DNA from: Lytechinus variegatus
Taxonomy: Eukaryota > Echinodermata > Echinoidea > Temnopleuroida > Toxopneustidae
NCBI RefSeq assembly: GCF_018143015.1
Contig: NC_054741.1
Span: 8,706,683 to 8,770,682, forward strand
Direction of reading: 5' to 3'
DNA length: 64,000 bases
Shown: positions 1 through 13,400 of the stretch, in pieces
Layout of the letters: each line of letters begins with the position of its first letter
Numbering within the stretch: position 1 is the first letter of the stretch
Made by a program: the position numbers and the translations under genes
Notes under the pieces: model-generated
Told to the model about the DNA's origin: nothing
Database searches by the model: none
The model's input: only the letters and a program-made list of their open reading frames with translations

Positions 1-1198
1 TATGAGTCGATCGGAGGGGTTGATAAAATGAAGACAATAACATTAATTAAAGGCCCGATTTGTATAAACACCATCATGACTGGAAGAAGATAGATAGAAG
101 ATAGACCTTTCATAATACGCAGCACAATTGTTATTGCATTCTATACCATGATAATATACACGTATCTTCCCGGTTATCTATTTGTTTATATTTCAGAGAA
201 ATTCCATACTTAAGGTATGTTACGATTAAGGGGGACTTTTTTTCATTTCATTGCTATACATTTCAATCCTGCATATGTTATGCTTTTTTTCATTGTAAAC
301 ATGATTTATTACGAAATGTACCTTCATGATTGTAGAATATGAATATATCAATATATAAACGATTTGTAAAGAGTTTACTATAGGACTAGAATATAAAGAC
401 CCTGCATTTTGATTGTTAATTGTTATATATAGCCAAAGTTAAAAGCGATTATAAAAAAAATTATCTCGTTATTTCTAAAGCCTATTTATTCAAGCACAAT
501 ATCTAACTGACTCAATAATAACTGATGATATAACCCTGTGATATAATTATGAATCTATGATAACAGTTCATGAGTAATTTTTCACTTAGTATCCTCTGAT
601 GTATAACAGTGTACAATAATTATTGATATTCATAAATACACATGTGAATATCATGAGGAACAATGCAAATGATTAATTATATCATCCAATGTGTAGTTGA
701 TTTGGGTTAAAAGGGGGGGGGGGGGTCCCGTTGGAAGCAAGCATGAGTCCATACTCTCATGAGTGAGGATGAGTCTTTGCAAGGGCCCAAGAGGTGGCAG
801 GATTTGACCAGTAGAATCAATGATTGATACTGATCTTTGTCAAATGAAAATTCTAAGTTCATTCATATGGGGGATATATATCAAACGAGATAAGACACGG
901 CGACTGGATAGGCTAATAGGCTAAGTCAGCAAGGCGTTCGCTGATCAAGGACAAGGTCTACCTTTAATATATTCACTCATTTCATAAATATTGACTGGTA
1001 GTGATAGATGGTGATAGTTCGTGTATACCTTGGTTTGTATACACGATGCTTCAATCAGAAAATCACATCTTATCATACGGAGTGTGAATTATTGATCTTG
1101 TAACTGTAGCAACTTCTTGTGAAATCCAAATATTCTGAAGTGAGACCAGTCAGTCAGGTCTATTGGAAAGTAACTGATCTCGCAAAGCTGGTAGGAAG
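1..1198. other. Upstream flank of copy A
   Basis: No gene seen. The flank aligns with 19365-22001 and about 55780-58417 (upstream of B and C), for example the block around 886-966 with CGAGATAAGACACGG. It lacks the SINE, the 70-bp MITE and the roughly 1-kb satellite-bearing element present upstream of B and C, so it is closest to the ancestral promoter region. A G run is at about 713-725. No TATA box can be assigned. Confidence 0.6.
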
Positions 1199-1451
1199 AT
1201 GGAGGTCGGAGACAAGAACCGGCATCGGACTGGTACGATTCTCAGTGTATTATCGGCTAAACTGAAGAGGAAGAACAGTGGCCAAGTCACGTTGTCCAGG
1301 AGATTAGGACTTGGTAGCACTGTATCCCTTCTCATTGGTATAATGATCGGTACGGGAATCTTTGTGGCACCACGAGGTGTCCTGAGCTACACCGGAAGCT
1401 TTGGCGCTAGTCTCTTAGTATGGTTTCTCTGCGGTCTCATTGCTATGATAG
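1199..1451 (+). CDS. SLC7A9-like: Copy A coding exon 1
   Basis: Encodes residues 1-84 plus one base of codon 85. A basic cytosolic N terminus (KLKRK) leads into TM1 with IMIGTGIFVAP and the first half of TM2. It ends at ATAG before GTAAGC (phase 1). The same exon appears at 22002 and 58418. Confidence 0.93.
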
Positions 1452-4400
1452 GTAAGCCAACCAATTTCAATCCGCGCACATGACGCTCGATCGCTTCGTC
1501 ATCTTAATCTTTCAATCTAATGGTATCTAAGAAAAAGATCAAGAGCATTCATAGTTTGACATTGTAGATTAGACAGATGTTCTAATTTATTTCCTGAAGA
1601 AAAAAAAGATGATTATTAACATATTTAAACTAAGTTCTTGCACACAATAAGGGCGATAGAGATTCCGTGATAATGATAGTGAATAAAATGTTTCGATGTA
1701 TATACGATCGATATGACAAACATTTTTTTTGTTCAATACCTGATGAGAATTAGTAAACTTCAATCTCCTATACCTGCACGGTGTAAAATGCAAGCATGCA
1801 TGTGATGCGAATTTAATTTCTGCGTTTCATTATTGTATTGCTAGGTCAAGCGTACCTAACAGATAATTTTGCTCCTCAAAGATTAGAATATAATCTATAA
1901 CCGACTATTTTAAGAACAATAGTGTGACATCCATCAGACAACAATTGATACATATTTGAGGCTGATGTTGAAGGAACCCATTTTATTCAATGTGATACCG
2001 AAAGAAACTGTAAATTCTGAATTCTGATTCCAAAATGTATGTCTTAATCACTGGCTTACAGATGGGAGGTGCTGTAGAGGCAGCCCCCCCCCCACGTTAC
2101 ACAAACAAGGAAAACGAGAAAAAAAAGGAAAGGGAGTGAAGTGTTACTATTTTTTCTGAATATTATGGTCAAAATGTTGTTCGCTTGCTTAGCTCGCATC
2201 TTCTTTTAGAACTTTCGCTCTATCAGTCATACCTGACCCATATTCTTTCTGGGGGGGGGGGGGGGGCTATTTAACCTACTGGTCTTAATCATCTTTCCTC
2301 TAATGTTAAGTCTTTTTCTCTGTTTTCGTTAGGTGCCCTTATTTTCTCAGAGCTTGCTTTGATGTTCCCCAAGTCCGGCGGGGACCACACTTATCTCCAG
2401 GAGACCTACGGCGATGTATTAGCCTTCCTGCATGGGTGGGGTGCCGTGCTGGTTGTCCGACCTATGATGTTAGCAATCGTTAGTATAGTGTTGGGTGAAT
2501 ATATCATCTATCCATACTTCGATGACATGTGCTATCGGGATGAAAAGATGGTCAAACTACACGCGGCTACATTCATTAGTAAGTACAGTTTTTTTCCGGG
2601 GGAGGACAGGTGGACGGCGAAAGAAAATGTGTCAGCGGGGGGGGGGGGGGGGTGGCATAGGTTTGTCAATTTTCAAAGAGGGAAAGATTGTATTTTGAAT
2701 TACTTAAGGCTTGAACATGATGTCTATAACAGCATATAGGAATAAATTCTATAGAAAAATAATTTCTCTACATTTTTATTTTTTTCTAAATTTCTGGGGG
2801 TGGGGGCAAGTGCCCCCATGCCCTCCTTGGTGTCGTCACCGGCCAGTCGAATCTTCATCAGTAAACATTATCAGTTAAATTATTGTCCGATCCTATTTTA
2901 GCGGGCCTTCATAAAAACACAAGCATCATTTTATAGATTACTCCTGACTGTACATGCATGATTATCAGCATTACAATGATTTCATACATATATTATTTTG
3001 AAGTGGCCTCCATTTCTTCTGATAATAATTAAGTGAATGCTCTCTTCTTTCCTTGGTAACTGCAGTTTTCATGATGCTAGTGCATGGTTCTGGATTAAAG
3101 CTCATATCAAAACTTCAAGTAGTATTCACCAGCATCAAGGTCGTTACACTCTTGCTCATCATCATCAACGGCATGATCAACATCTCAATGGGTTCGTATA
3201 CATTCGTTAGGGGATCGTTTTGCTTCAGCTATAATGGTTCGTTAATTCGTTGGGGAGATAGGTCCATGGTATCACAGACTGTTCACCAACTATTGGTTCA
3301 AAGACGATAACCCGTGGGATATTCGCAGCGTTTTCATAGGACTATGTCAACATCATCATCATCATCATCATCATCACCACCATCATCACCATCATCATCA
3401 TCATCATCATCATCGTCACCATCATCATCATCATCATCATCATTATCGTCATCATCGTCATCATCATCATCATCCTCCACATCATCATCATCGTCGTCAT
3501 CATCACCATCATCATCACCACCATCATCATCATCATCATCACCATCATATGCCCGAATGTGTGTGTATTTTTTAACGCACTATACAGTTGTTTTTTTCTT
3601 AACCATGTACATTCATTATTCGGTTTCGAAATTTTCATAAACATTATTCGTGTGCTAGTATAACTTCCGTTATGGATCTGTTTTCATTAGTTATGGTACT
3701 GTTACTCCGTTATGGATTCGTTTTCTTCACTAGAAAGAATATATTTACCTCGAAATTACAAAATGAACGGACCGCTGTCCTTTTATTTCCCACAACAAAG
3801 AAAGAAAAGGAGAGAACGGAAATTATCTTCCTTTCAGTAATAGAGTGATGTTTTATTCATTTCAGGGTACACGGATTACTTGGATGTGAATACGTCATTT
3901 GAGGGGACAAATAAGAATGCCTTTGCTTTCGGGATGGCCTTTTATCAAGGAATGTTTGCTTATGAAGGATGGTAAGTTCACTTGTAATTGTCATTTTGTT
4001 GCTCCCATAATCACATATCATAATTGAAAATCGCAAATCAAGAGAAATTCCAATTTATGTCATTCATCTTTTGTCCCATAGAATTTTTCAATCTCATCTC
4101 TTTCCCCCTTTGTTTTATTTTATTGGCTGGTCCTTATTAAGGTCTATATCCGTTTATCACAATTTTTTTATCACAATCTATTAACTTTAGGCCAACAACA
4201 ATTCTAAGCTTGCTATCATGCAGATTCCATACATAATTAATACTCTGAATTGATTAAGTAAACTTATACCACATTTTAAAAGAGAACGATTTGTATAGTC
4301 ATTCCCTAGGTATAAATCGTATTTGTCATAGTTGAAAATATTGATGAGTGTAGCATTACGACAAAAATAGTATTCGCTTGTATGAATTTCAATTTATTAT

Positions 4401-7400
4401 TTGGTAAATGTACATTGTTTGCCGTCCATTATCCATGCAGTAGCTCAGTGGTCAATTGCGCCTGACTAGCTAACATGTAAAAAACGGTTTGGGGTTCAAT
4501 CCCGGCCACGGGACTTATGCCCGTGAGCAAGACATTTAATCAACAATGCACTTATATCGTATACAATCAATGAAAATGCTATACGTATTCTTGGTATGAC
4601 TTGTGTGCGCTTGTGTTTAAAACTATTATTGGCGTGTGTAATAAAATTACTGTTCATGAAGCCTGAAAACTCTTGGTTTGGGTATAAGATTGCCAACGTT
4701 AGTATTTTAAGGAATTATATTCATTTCTTATCCCCATATTTCCTTGGTCTATCATCATAATGACATTTAAACATTAAATTCATTAAATTAATAGCACAAA
4801 AAGGTAAATATCAACTTCAAAATCGATTACTGTAAGTAGTCATTATACGGCACCATAAATAGAAAACCCAGCTGACACTTCACGTATGAATAATTTACAT
4901 CTTGATAATTTCTCAGTGATAAACTGATAACATATTTGTTTTCAAATTACCTGACGATGGGTTGAAATAATTGACCTTTGATAGCCAAGACGGTTTATTT
5001 TTATAAAACAATACATGTATAAACAAGGTCATCGGACCATTATCTTCCCCACTCAGAGTATGGACCATGCTCAGAGCTATATTAATCGTTGTATCATATT
5101 AACTTAACTGAAAAAAAATATATACCCATTCTGCTTTATAAATGTATTAATCAATTTAATTAGTCATTTTTTTCAAGCAATCTGCTTATGATGACAATCC
5201 TTCTCCTGCAAATTGTGAATATCATATAATAATTTGGTAGTTAATCATTTTTGTCAGGAATTATTCTTTTTCTTAGTACACTTTATTTATGATTCATGCC
5301 AAAAATGCCAACATATTATGTTTATTATGTTATGGAAAATGTATTATACGAATGTTATGGATGCAGAAGAAAACAATAAATCAAATCAAATCAAAATATA
5401 TAAGTTTGAGGGGAGAAAAAAGGACGAGCTTGCACTAGGTAAAATGATTTAGTAAAATGTAATTATTTTTTTCCTTCTTTTCCCTTTTTACAGGAACTCT
5501 TTAACTTACACAATGGAAGAAATGAAAGACCCTGCTAAGTAAGTCAATTAAATTTTATTAAATTATCTTGGCAACTTAACTTAACTTACTATTACTTATT
5601 AAAACAAACGATCGTCAACATTAGTAAAATTACTATTTCTTATTAAAACAAACGATCACCAACATTAGTTAAGTGCAAGAATATAAAAAACATAGTCATC
5701 GTCATATAAATACGTGACAAATATATACAAAAAAATAAACATTTTATTTGGTTTGATTTGATTTGATATCCACATTTCAATAACAAAGTATATAAAAGCA
5801 TAATCATGTTTCAACATTTCATAACAATAAATATAATAGCATAATGATTACGTTAGTAGTATTGTTCTAAGTCAGATATAAATTATACATGGAAAACAAA
5901 ATTTGTTGACATACTTGTATGTATAAAAACTATTAAAAATATAATATCGTTTAAAAATGAAATATAGGAGACTGCCATTTTAAGCTTATAAGTGATATTG
6001 GAGGTTGTAAGTGAATAGATGAGCTAGGAAGAAGTCTAGTCCTTATGTCATCTACGTTAGACGTTGGCCCCTTTTATCAAATAAATGTTGTAAATAATCA
6101 TTGAAAGTATGAAAACCAAAAGGTGGGTGAAAGGCTTCATTGAGACTGATGAATTATTGCACGTTATATTGTACATTAAGTTTTTAACATTTAAAAAGTA
6201 AACAATAAAATAACCACAAAAACCAATCACAAAAATCTGACATAGCAGTCTCGTCTATGGGTTACCCTATGAAAATAAGTGTCGTTTTAATTATACTTCA
6301 TTAATGAATATTTTGTTAAGAATAAAAATTGTGCCCTGTGCTTTGTCAATATATTCGATGGATTTTACAAGATTTTTTTTTCAATATCTAACAGAACTTT
6401 ACCAAGAGCCATAATGATTGCCATGCCGACAATTACAGTTCTCTACATATTGGTTAATATTTCTTATTACACCGTACTAAGTCCGCAACAAGTCCTTATG
6501 GACGAAGCAATCGCCACGGTAAGACATCATTTATTCCATCACACACTTTGGAGAAATTTAACATGATTAACCCTCTCTGTAATTATTTGTATTATTATAT
6601 TTTTTCTTCATAGTTCACAGTAAAAAAAAAGCGCGTTGTTTAAGCCCGTCACGCTAACAGCAAGTTATTTTAAAAATGTAACTGATAAAACATTTTAAAC
6701 AATTTGTTTAAAAAGTTTACACAGTTGTTTAAGGTGAGGTGGTCTTGCACAATTTCCTGAGAACATTTCTTTCCTTTCTTTCTTTTACTTTTCAAACTGA
6801 CATAATTTGAACAAAGAAATTATCATATTTTGAAAAAAAAGAGAAGCATATTTATAAGGCAACAATAGTCAAAACTGACTAGTTTGTCTATTCAAAATAA
6901 CAACGACAACAACAACAACTTAAAATGTTTAAACAGTTTAAAAGGTTTAAACAATAGTTGTTAGAGTGACGGGCTTAAACAACGTGCTTAGAATTTCAAA
7001 CAGCGTTTTTACAATGTGTAAGTAATAGATACATCTCCCTTGTAATGTAATAATTCATCGTAATAAATATTTCGTAAATTCATACCGTGTTGAACACTCG
7101 AAAAGAAATATCTAACTTTTTATCGAATTGAAATGAAAATTTTGTAATTTCACATCTATGAAAATAAATACAATTCTTTAAGAATCCAATTAAGTATGAA
7201 TTTCATAGAAGAAAAGACAATGTTACTTAATTAAACAATTTGAATCTTCTTATGGAATTTTTATGTATCATAAAAAATGCCCTTTATCTGATATAGATGA
7301 AATTTCACTTTTATAATTTTTATTTGGCTTAAACAATTTTCAACACATTAAAAACGTGTAATTTTATTGTTCGTATGAGTTTGGAATGATTTCAATATGT

Positions 7401-10400
7401 CATCATTATCTCTTTCTATAGGTATAATACTCCTTTATCCTACTCTGTTTATTATTTCTCATAAGGGAATCACTGTTTCCACGAAGACTACCATCATTTA
7501 ATTTTTAAATTTCCTCAGACATTCTCATCATTCACACTGTATGGGAAAGGCATTTTACAAAGGTCTTTACCATTTCTTGTTTGCTGTGCTGCATTTGGGA
7601 CAGCTAATGGTCTTTGTTATACATATTCTAGGTAAGTATATTACGAGTACCTTAATAATTCTTATGGTCATTATTTCGTATCCAAACATAAGACTGGAGA
7701 ATGAATCTCATAATCGTATGGTTTACTAAAGTGCCATAAATATTATAATCATGTGACAATATCACCATTCTAGGTAGATAATAGTGTGATTATTTCCTCC
7801 AGTTTTATGCATTAAAAATAAAGACCTCGTCTTACAAAGACTTACGATTGATCGGATCAACTATATAGAAAGCTAGCAACGTCAACATCTAAAATTGCTG
7901 TTTGTTTAAAATATTTCCTAGATGATGCGTAATCATACATTCATAATTTTCTTGAAAATATTGTGTGCTTCTTTTTGCTTACAAAGGACATAATGCAAAT
8001 TTCACATTCTGGTAAGAAAATTTATGACGATGATGGATTGTCATAGTTGAGGTTGATTGGATCAATCACAACTCTTTGTAAGACTGGACCCAGAGTACCC
8101 CTTTCTTTAATCAGATTACCATATGCAAAAATTTGCAGTTGCCAAATTATTTACCCCTAATCATCAAGGATTAATTTCACAATATTTCAATAGCGCAATC
8201 TGTTCGACTATCATTCATTTTATGTGATGCCTGATCGACAACTTGAAAACTTGTCAATGTCCTGACAAGATGGGGGAAATGAAACTACTGTTGTTCAAGA
8301 TATCTAGAAAGCATTTGAGACTCATGGAAAGTACACTTGAAGTTACGCATGGTAAAATAACATTCCTGACTCGAACACCTATTGAAGTACTTACATCGCA
8401 TCTATTACGCTTGTATGAGATGCCTCCATCAATAATTTCATTTCATTTGTAAAGTGATTATGATTCTAATGTTTTTCAGTTGTCTTTTTTGAATGATTTA
8501 ACAGAATGGCTGTTGCTCTTGGTAGAGAAGGTCACATGCCTCAGATTGTAGGCATGGTAAACCCTGATACCATGTCACCTAACTTTGCTCTATTCCTCAT
8601 GGTAAGTTTGGAACCCGTTTGAAAATATTTACTTGAATATTTAAATTTTCATTGAATAGGATCTATCTGTTGAGTATACAATCGTACCGATGGAGGGGGG
8701 GGGGGGTTCGTGTATCCTGGTAAATGTTTTGTGACTTATTATTCATAATTTAGTTAACAGAATTTTGCTGCCCATCCTTTTCATACTTGAATAGTATATC
8801 GTTCGGGAGGGGGATTGTTTACCCTCATAGAAGCTTTGTAACTTATTATTTACATTCAAAAAGTTGTTGCCCATTTCGTCGAGGTACTGGACTGCATGGC
8901 CCCGTCTTGCAAAGAAATCCATAAGTGTCATAATTTTAATTTTAATAACACACCAAATTGTCAAGAAATCAATGAATTATGGATATACATTCATATCTAG
9001 AAAACATTCTGAGCAAACATGCATTTTATATGTTGACTTTGATGGCTTTCCATAGTTGCGATTGATTGATTGATCGATCGTAACTCTTTGTAAGACGGGG
9101 CCCTGGACACGTTTCATAAAACGTGTTATAATGAAAAAAAAAGTTAAAAGCTTTTGCATTAACTATACAAGTCTTTATGAAATGTCCCCCATTTTTATTG
9201 CAACTACACTCTGAGAATTAAAAAGTTTTTTTTAAAATGAATATAATGATGATAATGGATGCACCTATTATCGCATATCGCATCCTTTATTTTATTTTGT
9301 ATGCTCAAATGCGACTAGAAAATAATAAAATGACTAAAATATTAGCTGCATACAGCTAGGCCTAATCCCGGACCCATTCATTTATAGCCATTTTTATTGA
9401 TATCTTTCAGCACGTAAAAAACGATGATTGTAATATTGATGATGGCATGACTATTGTCAGATATTGTCCATTCAAATAAAAATTTAGCATTCAGGGATCA
9501 AGGTAATTTGATCCGATTTTTACATAAGTGCAAACAGGAGAATTTAATCTTGTTAAATGATGATTCCTGTAATTTTTGACTTTAATGACCTATTTTATAT
9601 AATTATGAACATAATACAAAAACAATGTAACATCTGAAGAAATAACATCGTATAAACGATATATAAACGAACGCTCACAAAGCGACCCCATTGATATCTA
9701 CCCCCCATACAAAATTTCTGAGCGACCGTTGTCACGCATTTAATGTGTTCTGAATTTACATATATTTTTTTTCTTCTTCTAGGGCCTTATCTCAACCATC
9801 ACTCTTCTCCTTCCGATCAGCTTAGAACATCTAATCGAGTTTTTCAGCTTTGCTATCTGGCTATCATACTTCTTTATATCCATCGCTGTCCTTATCTTAC
9901 GATACACAAAACCAGACCTCAATCGTCCTTTCAAGGTTAGTGTTTAAGAACGCGTACATGGTGGCTCAGTGGTATAGCGCCCACCTCATAGACGTGAGGT
10001 CGTGGGTTCGATCCCCGGTCGAGTCATACCAAAGACTTTAAAAATAGGACCTTTGCCTTCTTGTCAGGCGCTCGACGCATGAAAACGGAAAAAGGTATAG
10101 TAATAACATGAATAACATATTATATTATGCGGGGCCCGCTGGAAGAATAGCTTAGAGTGGCTACCTTGGGTAATTAAATGTTATTATTATTATTTTTGAA
10201 TAGTGAATCAGAATACGTTTCCTTATTTCCATCTCAATAATTATCTTAAGGTACCTCAAACTAGACCTCAATCACCCTATAAAGGTTATAGTTTCAAGAA
10301 TGCATTTGACATTCTTGATAAAGAATGCGTTCACCGTGCTCGTCTAAATACTCACCTTAAGGTTCATAAAACCAGTCATCAATCGTCCTCTCAGGGTAAG

Positions 10401-13400
10401 TGTTTCCTGAACATGTTTACCTCTTGGAATATTGAATGTGTTCATCTTTTTCAACTCAATATTCATGTTAGGGTACATCAAACTAAATCTCAATCACACT
10501 TTAAAGGGTTAAGAAGGCGTCTCCATTTTTGAACAGTGAATGCGTTTCCTTGTCTTATCTCAATACTTATCTTAAGGTACTCCATAATATACCAAAACCA
10601 TGAACTTCCTGTCAATGTTACTTCCCAGAAAATATATTTTTTACGGTGAATGCGTTTTCTGATTTCAACTTCTGTGCTTATTTAAGTTGCATCAAACCAG
10701 ACTTTCCAAGGATTATTTTCAGATCGCCCCACCCCCTTCATCAGGCTTTCGCTAATCATTTACCTGTACGTGCAAATTAATCATCATTTTCAGGAGCGGA
10801 TCCGAGATTTTTCTGTTGGATTAGGACTTAGGAGGGATGGCACAGTGTGTTTGATATTTTTTTTTCTTCACCAGCAAACTAAAGTTATAGGATGTATTCC
10901 CTACAAAAATCAAAAGTTTGTGATAAATTTTGACATAACATTTGACAAATTATAGGCATATATTTCACTTATCCCTTTCCTTTTCTCCCCATTTTCTTGG
11001 CCGTGATGTCATTTTTTAAAGCTTTATTCTTATAAAATAACATAAAAATGTAATAATCTCATCAGCACTATAGTGCGAGCTGAAAATGTTTGGAATATCA
11101 TGTATTTTGTCCTGAAAAATTTAATATTTTGGGCAATGTTTGTGAACCTGGACAAGATGCGTATGTAACTAGATAATTACTGCGAGCACGAAGCGCGAGC
11201 AGAAAATTTTAATATTAGTTCTGGCTTGATCGAAAAGGGACCTGTTAAGACCGATTTGCAATTAACCATTAAGACGAAACATATTTCAACCTTTAGATGA
11301 TGCGAGCGCGAAGCGCGAGCTGAAAATGCTTTGGCATTCCGACCTAAAAAATGACATTCTAAGCACTTTTTTAAATAAACGGTATAGGTGTAAAACTAAA
11401 CAATTGATGCGAGCGCGAAGCGCGAGCTGAAATAAATTGAGATTTCAGACCTGAAAATGGGACACTCTATTTATTTTTTCTAAATCATGAAAAAAGAAGT
11501 TCCTACATTAATAATGGGAGCGCGAACTGGATAATTTTATCACGTTTTGAATCAAGCTGCATATCTCAATACACATCTGTGCGCGTGTTTTAGAGTTAGA
11601 CAGAATCTTGGCATTCTGAATACATTTCATTTTTATCATGAAAATCAATAATGCGATCGCGAAGCGCGAGCGAAAAATATTTGATATTCTGGTATATAAA
11701 AAGGGCCCGTTGCATAAAACTTTTTACCTGAGAAAACTCAGGTTGTTTTTACCGGAGTTTTTGCCCTGTGTTAAAGTCAATGGCAGAAATCAGACTAACC
11801 TTAGTTTTCAGTTTTTACCAGAGTTTTCTCAGGTAAAAAGTTTTATGCAACAGGCCCCTGGTATATAAAAAGGGTGAATTTAAGCACTATCTAAATCACT
11901 GTGTAGGGAAATTGTGAAGTGTATGTGGATAACTGATGATGCGAGTGCGAAGCGCTAGGTGATGTGTTTTATTATTATTCTGACCTAGTACCTGGATATT
12001 CTAGGCCTACGGACATTTTGTCATCATATGAAAATGATGACTATCTCCTATTCCTATTCCTGTTCCAAGCGTGATATGTTACTTGTCGAAATTCCTTTCT
12101 GGAAAAGGGGACAATTTAGTTATTAGGAATTCATTAAAATTTTATCATCATATGCGAGCGCAAAGCGCGAGACGATCTTTTTTTAATAATGTCGTAAAAG
12201 GGTGATTATAAGTAGTTTGTTATAGAATTAATATATACAGTATCTTATGGAATAAACAAAGACAATATGTAGGCCTACTTAGCAAAGCAAATAATGCGAG
12301 CGCACAGCGCAAAAAGCTGCAAATGATAATTACACCGTAAAAAGGACATACAGAGCAATAAAAAAAATCAATTTGTAAATCAAACAAAATAATAAAAGCT
12401 CGATGTCTGAGCTGAAAGAGCGAAGTTGGCTCAGTAAAGCGTCTGCCCGTTGAACCAAAGATCGTGGGTTCGAGTCCACCCCGGGCTGATGACTGAAGCC
12501 AGTGCGTTAATTGTGAGTAAACGTCTCTCCCCTGTTTCATAGATGCAGGCTATGTTACAGTGGAAAACACTCCGTCCCTCGGATAGGACGTTAAATGGAG
12601 GTCCCTTGTAGAGGAGAATAACCACCTTTGCACGTTAAGAACCCACTGCACTATTCGAATAAGAGTAGGGGGAAACCCCGGTGTCGTGGTCCATCTGCAT
12701 TCCCCAACCTGTTATCGGGAGGAGAGATCTGGGGCCTGTTGCATAATTTTTTTTACCTGAGAAAACTGAGGTTGTTTTTACTGGAGTTTTTGCCCTGTGT
12801 TAAAGTGAATGGCAGAAATAAGACTAACCTAAGTTTTCAGTTTTTACCAGAGTTTTCTTAGGTAAAAATTTTTATGCAACAGGCCCCTGCAAGTCACAGT
12901 TCTGTGTGCGCGCCCTTGTACACTGTTAGAAAATTTATCCTTAAACTAAAAGAAGTTCCTGCAGCAGAGTCTCGAGAACACCTGTAATCTTACCAGATTG
13001 CGTAATCTTACAGGAAATTGGTATTTGGTGTGTGTAATCTTACAAATTTCCGAAAATAAAACACTCTTTTCCCCTTTTTCTAACAGACCTGTTCTGTTAA
13101 ATTGCAGAAAAATTCCTGTTTCATGAATTTAAAGAATGATTCTGGTATTGCTTTCTGCAAAATCTTCTTTTATTTTTCTGTAAAATCAGGGTTTTTTTAA
13201 CAGTGTAGGCGACCCACGGCAGATTGGCTGGCTCTTCCAATGCGCCTTTGAATGTCTTTGACAGATATATGGCGCTATACAAATGCTGTGCATTAGCTAC
13301 ATATCAGCGCGAAGCGCGAGCGAAAATTTATCAAGTGACATGAAATATATATTTCGAAAATCATTTTCCAAGTCTTCCCCTGACCTTATTTTATTCACTC

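Larger units (their letters stand above)
12425..13294 (+). mobile_element. tRNA-derived SINE broken by two MITEs
   Basis: A box TTGGCTCAGTAA (12426) and B box GGTTCGAGTCC (12467) are followed by a long body with TCGGATAGGACGTTAAATGG and a 3' end TGGCGCTATACAAATGCTG (near 13271). The SINE pieces are 12425-12730, 12888-12918 and 13208-13294; the gaps are the MITEs at 12731-12887 and 12919-13207. Confidence 0.75.

Noticed and set aside
713-725. G homopolymer runs here and at about 15888, 17372, 38039 and 38718 as base-calling errors
   Set aside because: They occur at corresponding places in duplicated copies and often in inverted pairs at MITE ends, so they look real, although exact lengths are doubtful.
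886-966. Block conserved upstream of all three copies containing AGATAAG (GATA-like site)
   Set aside because: The whole upstream region is duplicated, so conservation is expected without function; a 7-base motif alone is not evidence of a promoter element.
3314-3644. Ser-rich and Met-rich open frames on both strands
   Set aside because: They are translations of the (ATC)n microsatellite in intron 3; no start context, no homology, and length differs in copy B.
10203-10532. 109-codon frame in copy A intron 9 with repeating residues
   Set aside because: The repetition comes from the exon-9-seeded DNA repeat, read in a different frame from the transporter; no start or splice evidence.
11040-12320. 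CRISPR-like array of palindromic repeats
   Set aside because: Spacing is irregular, units are homologous between cores, the same core is dispersed in several elements, and the genome is eukaryotic.
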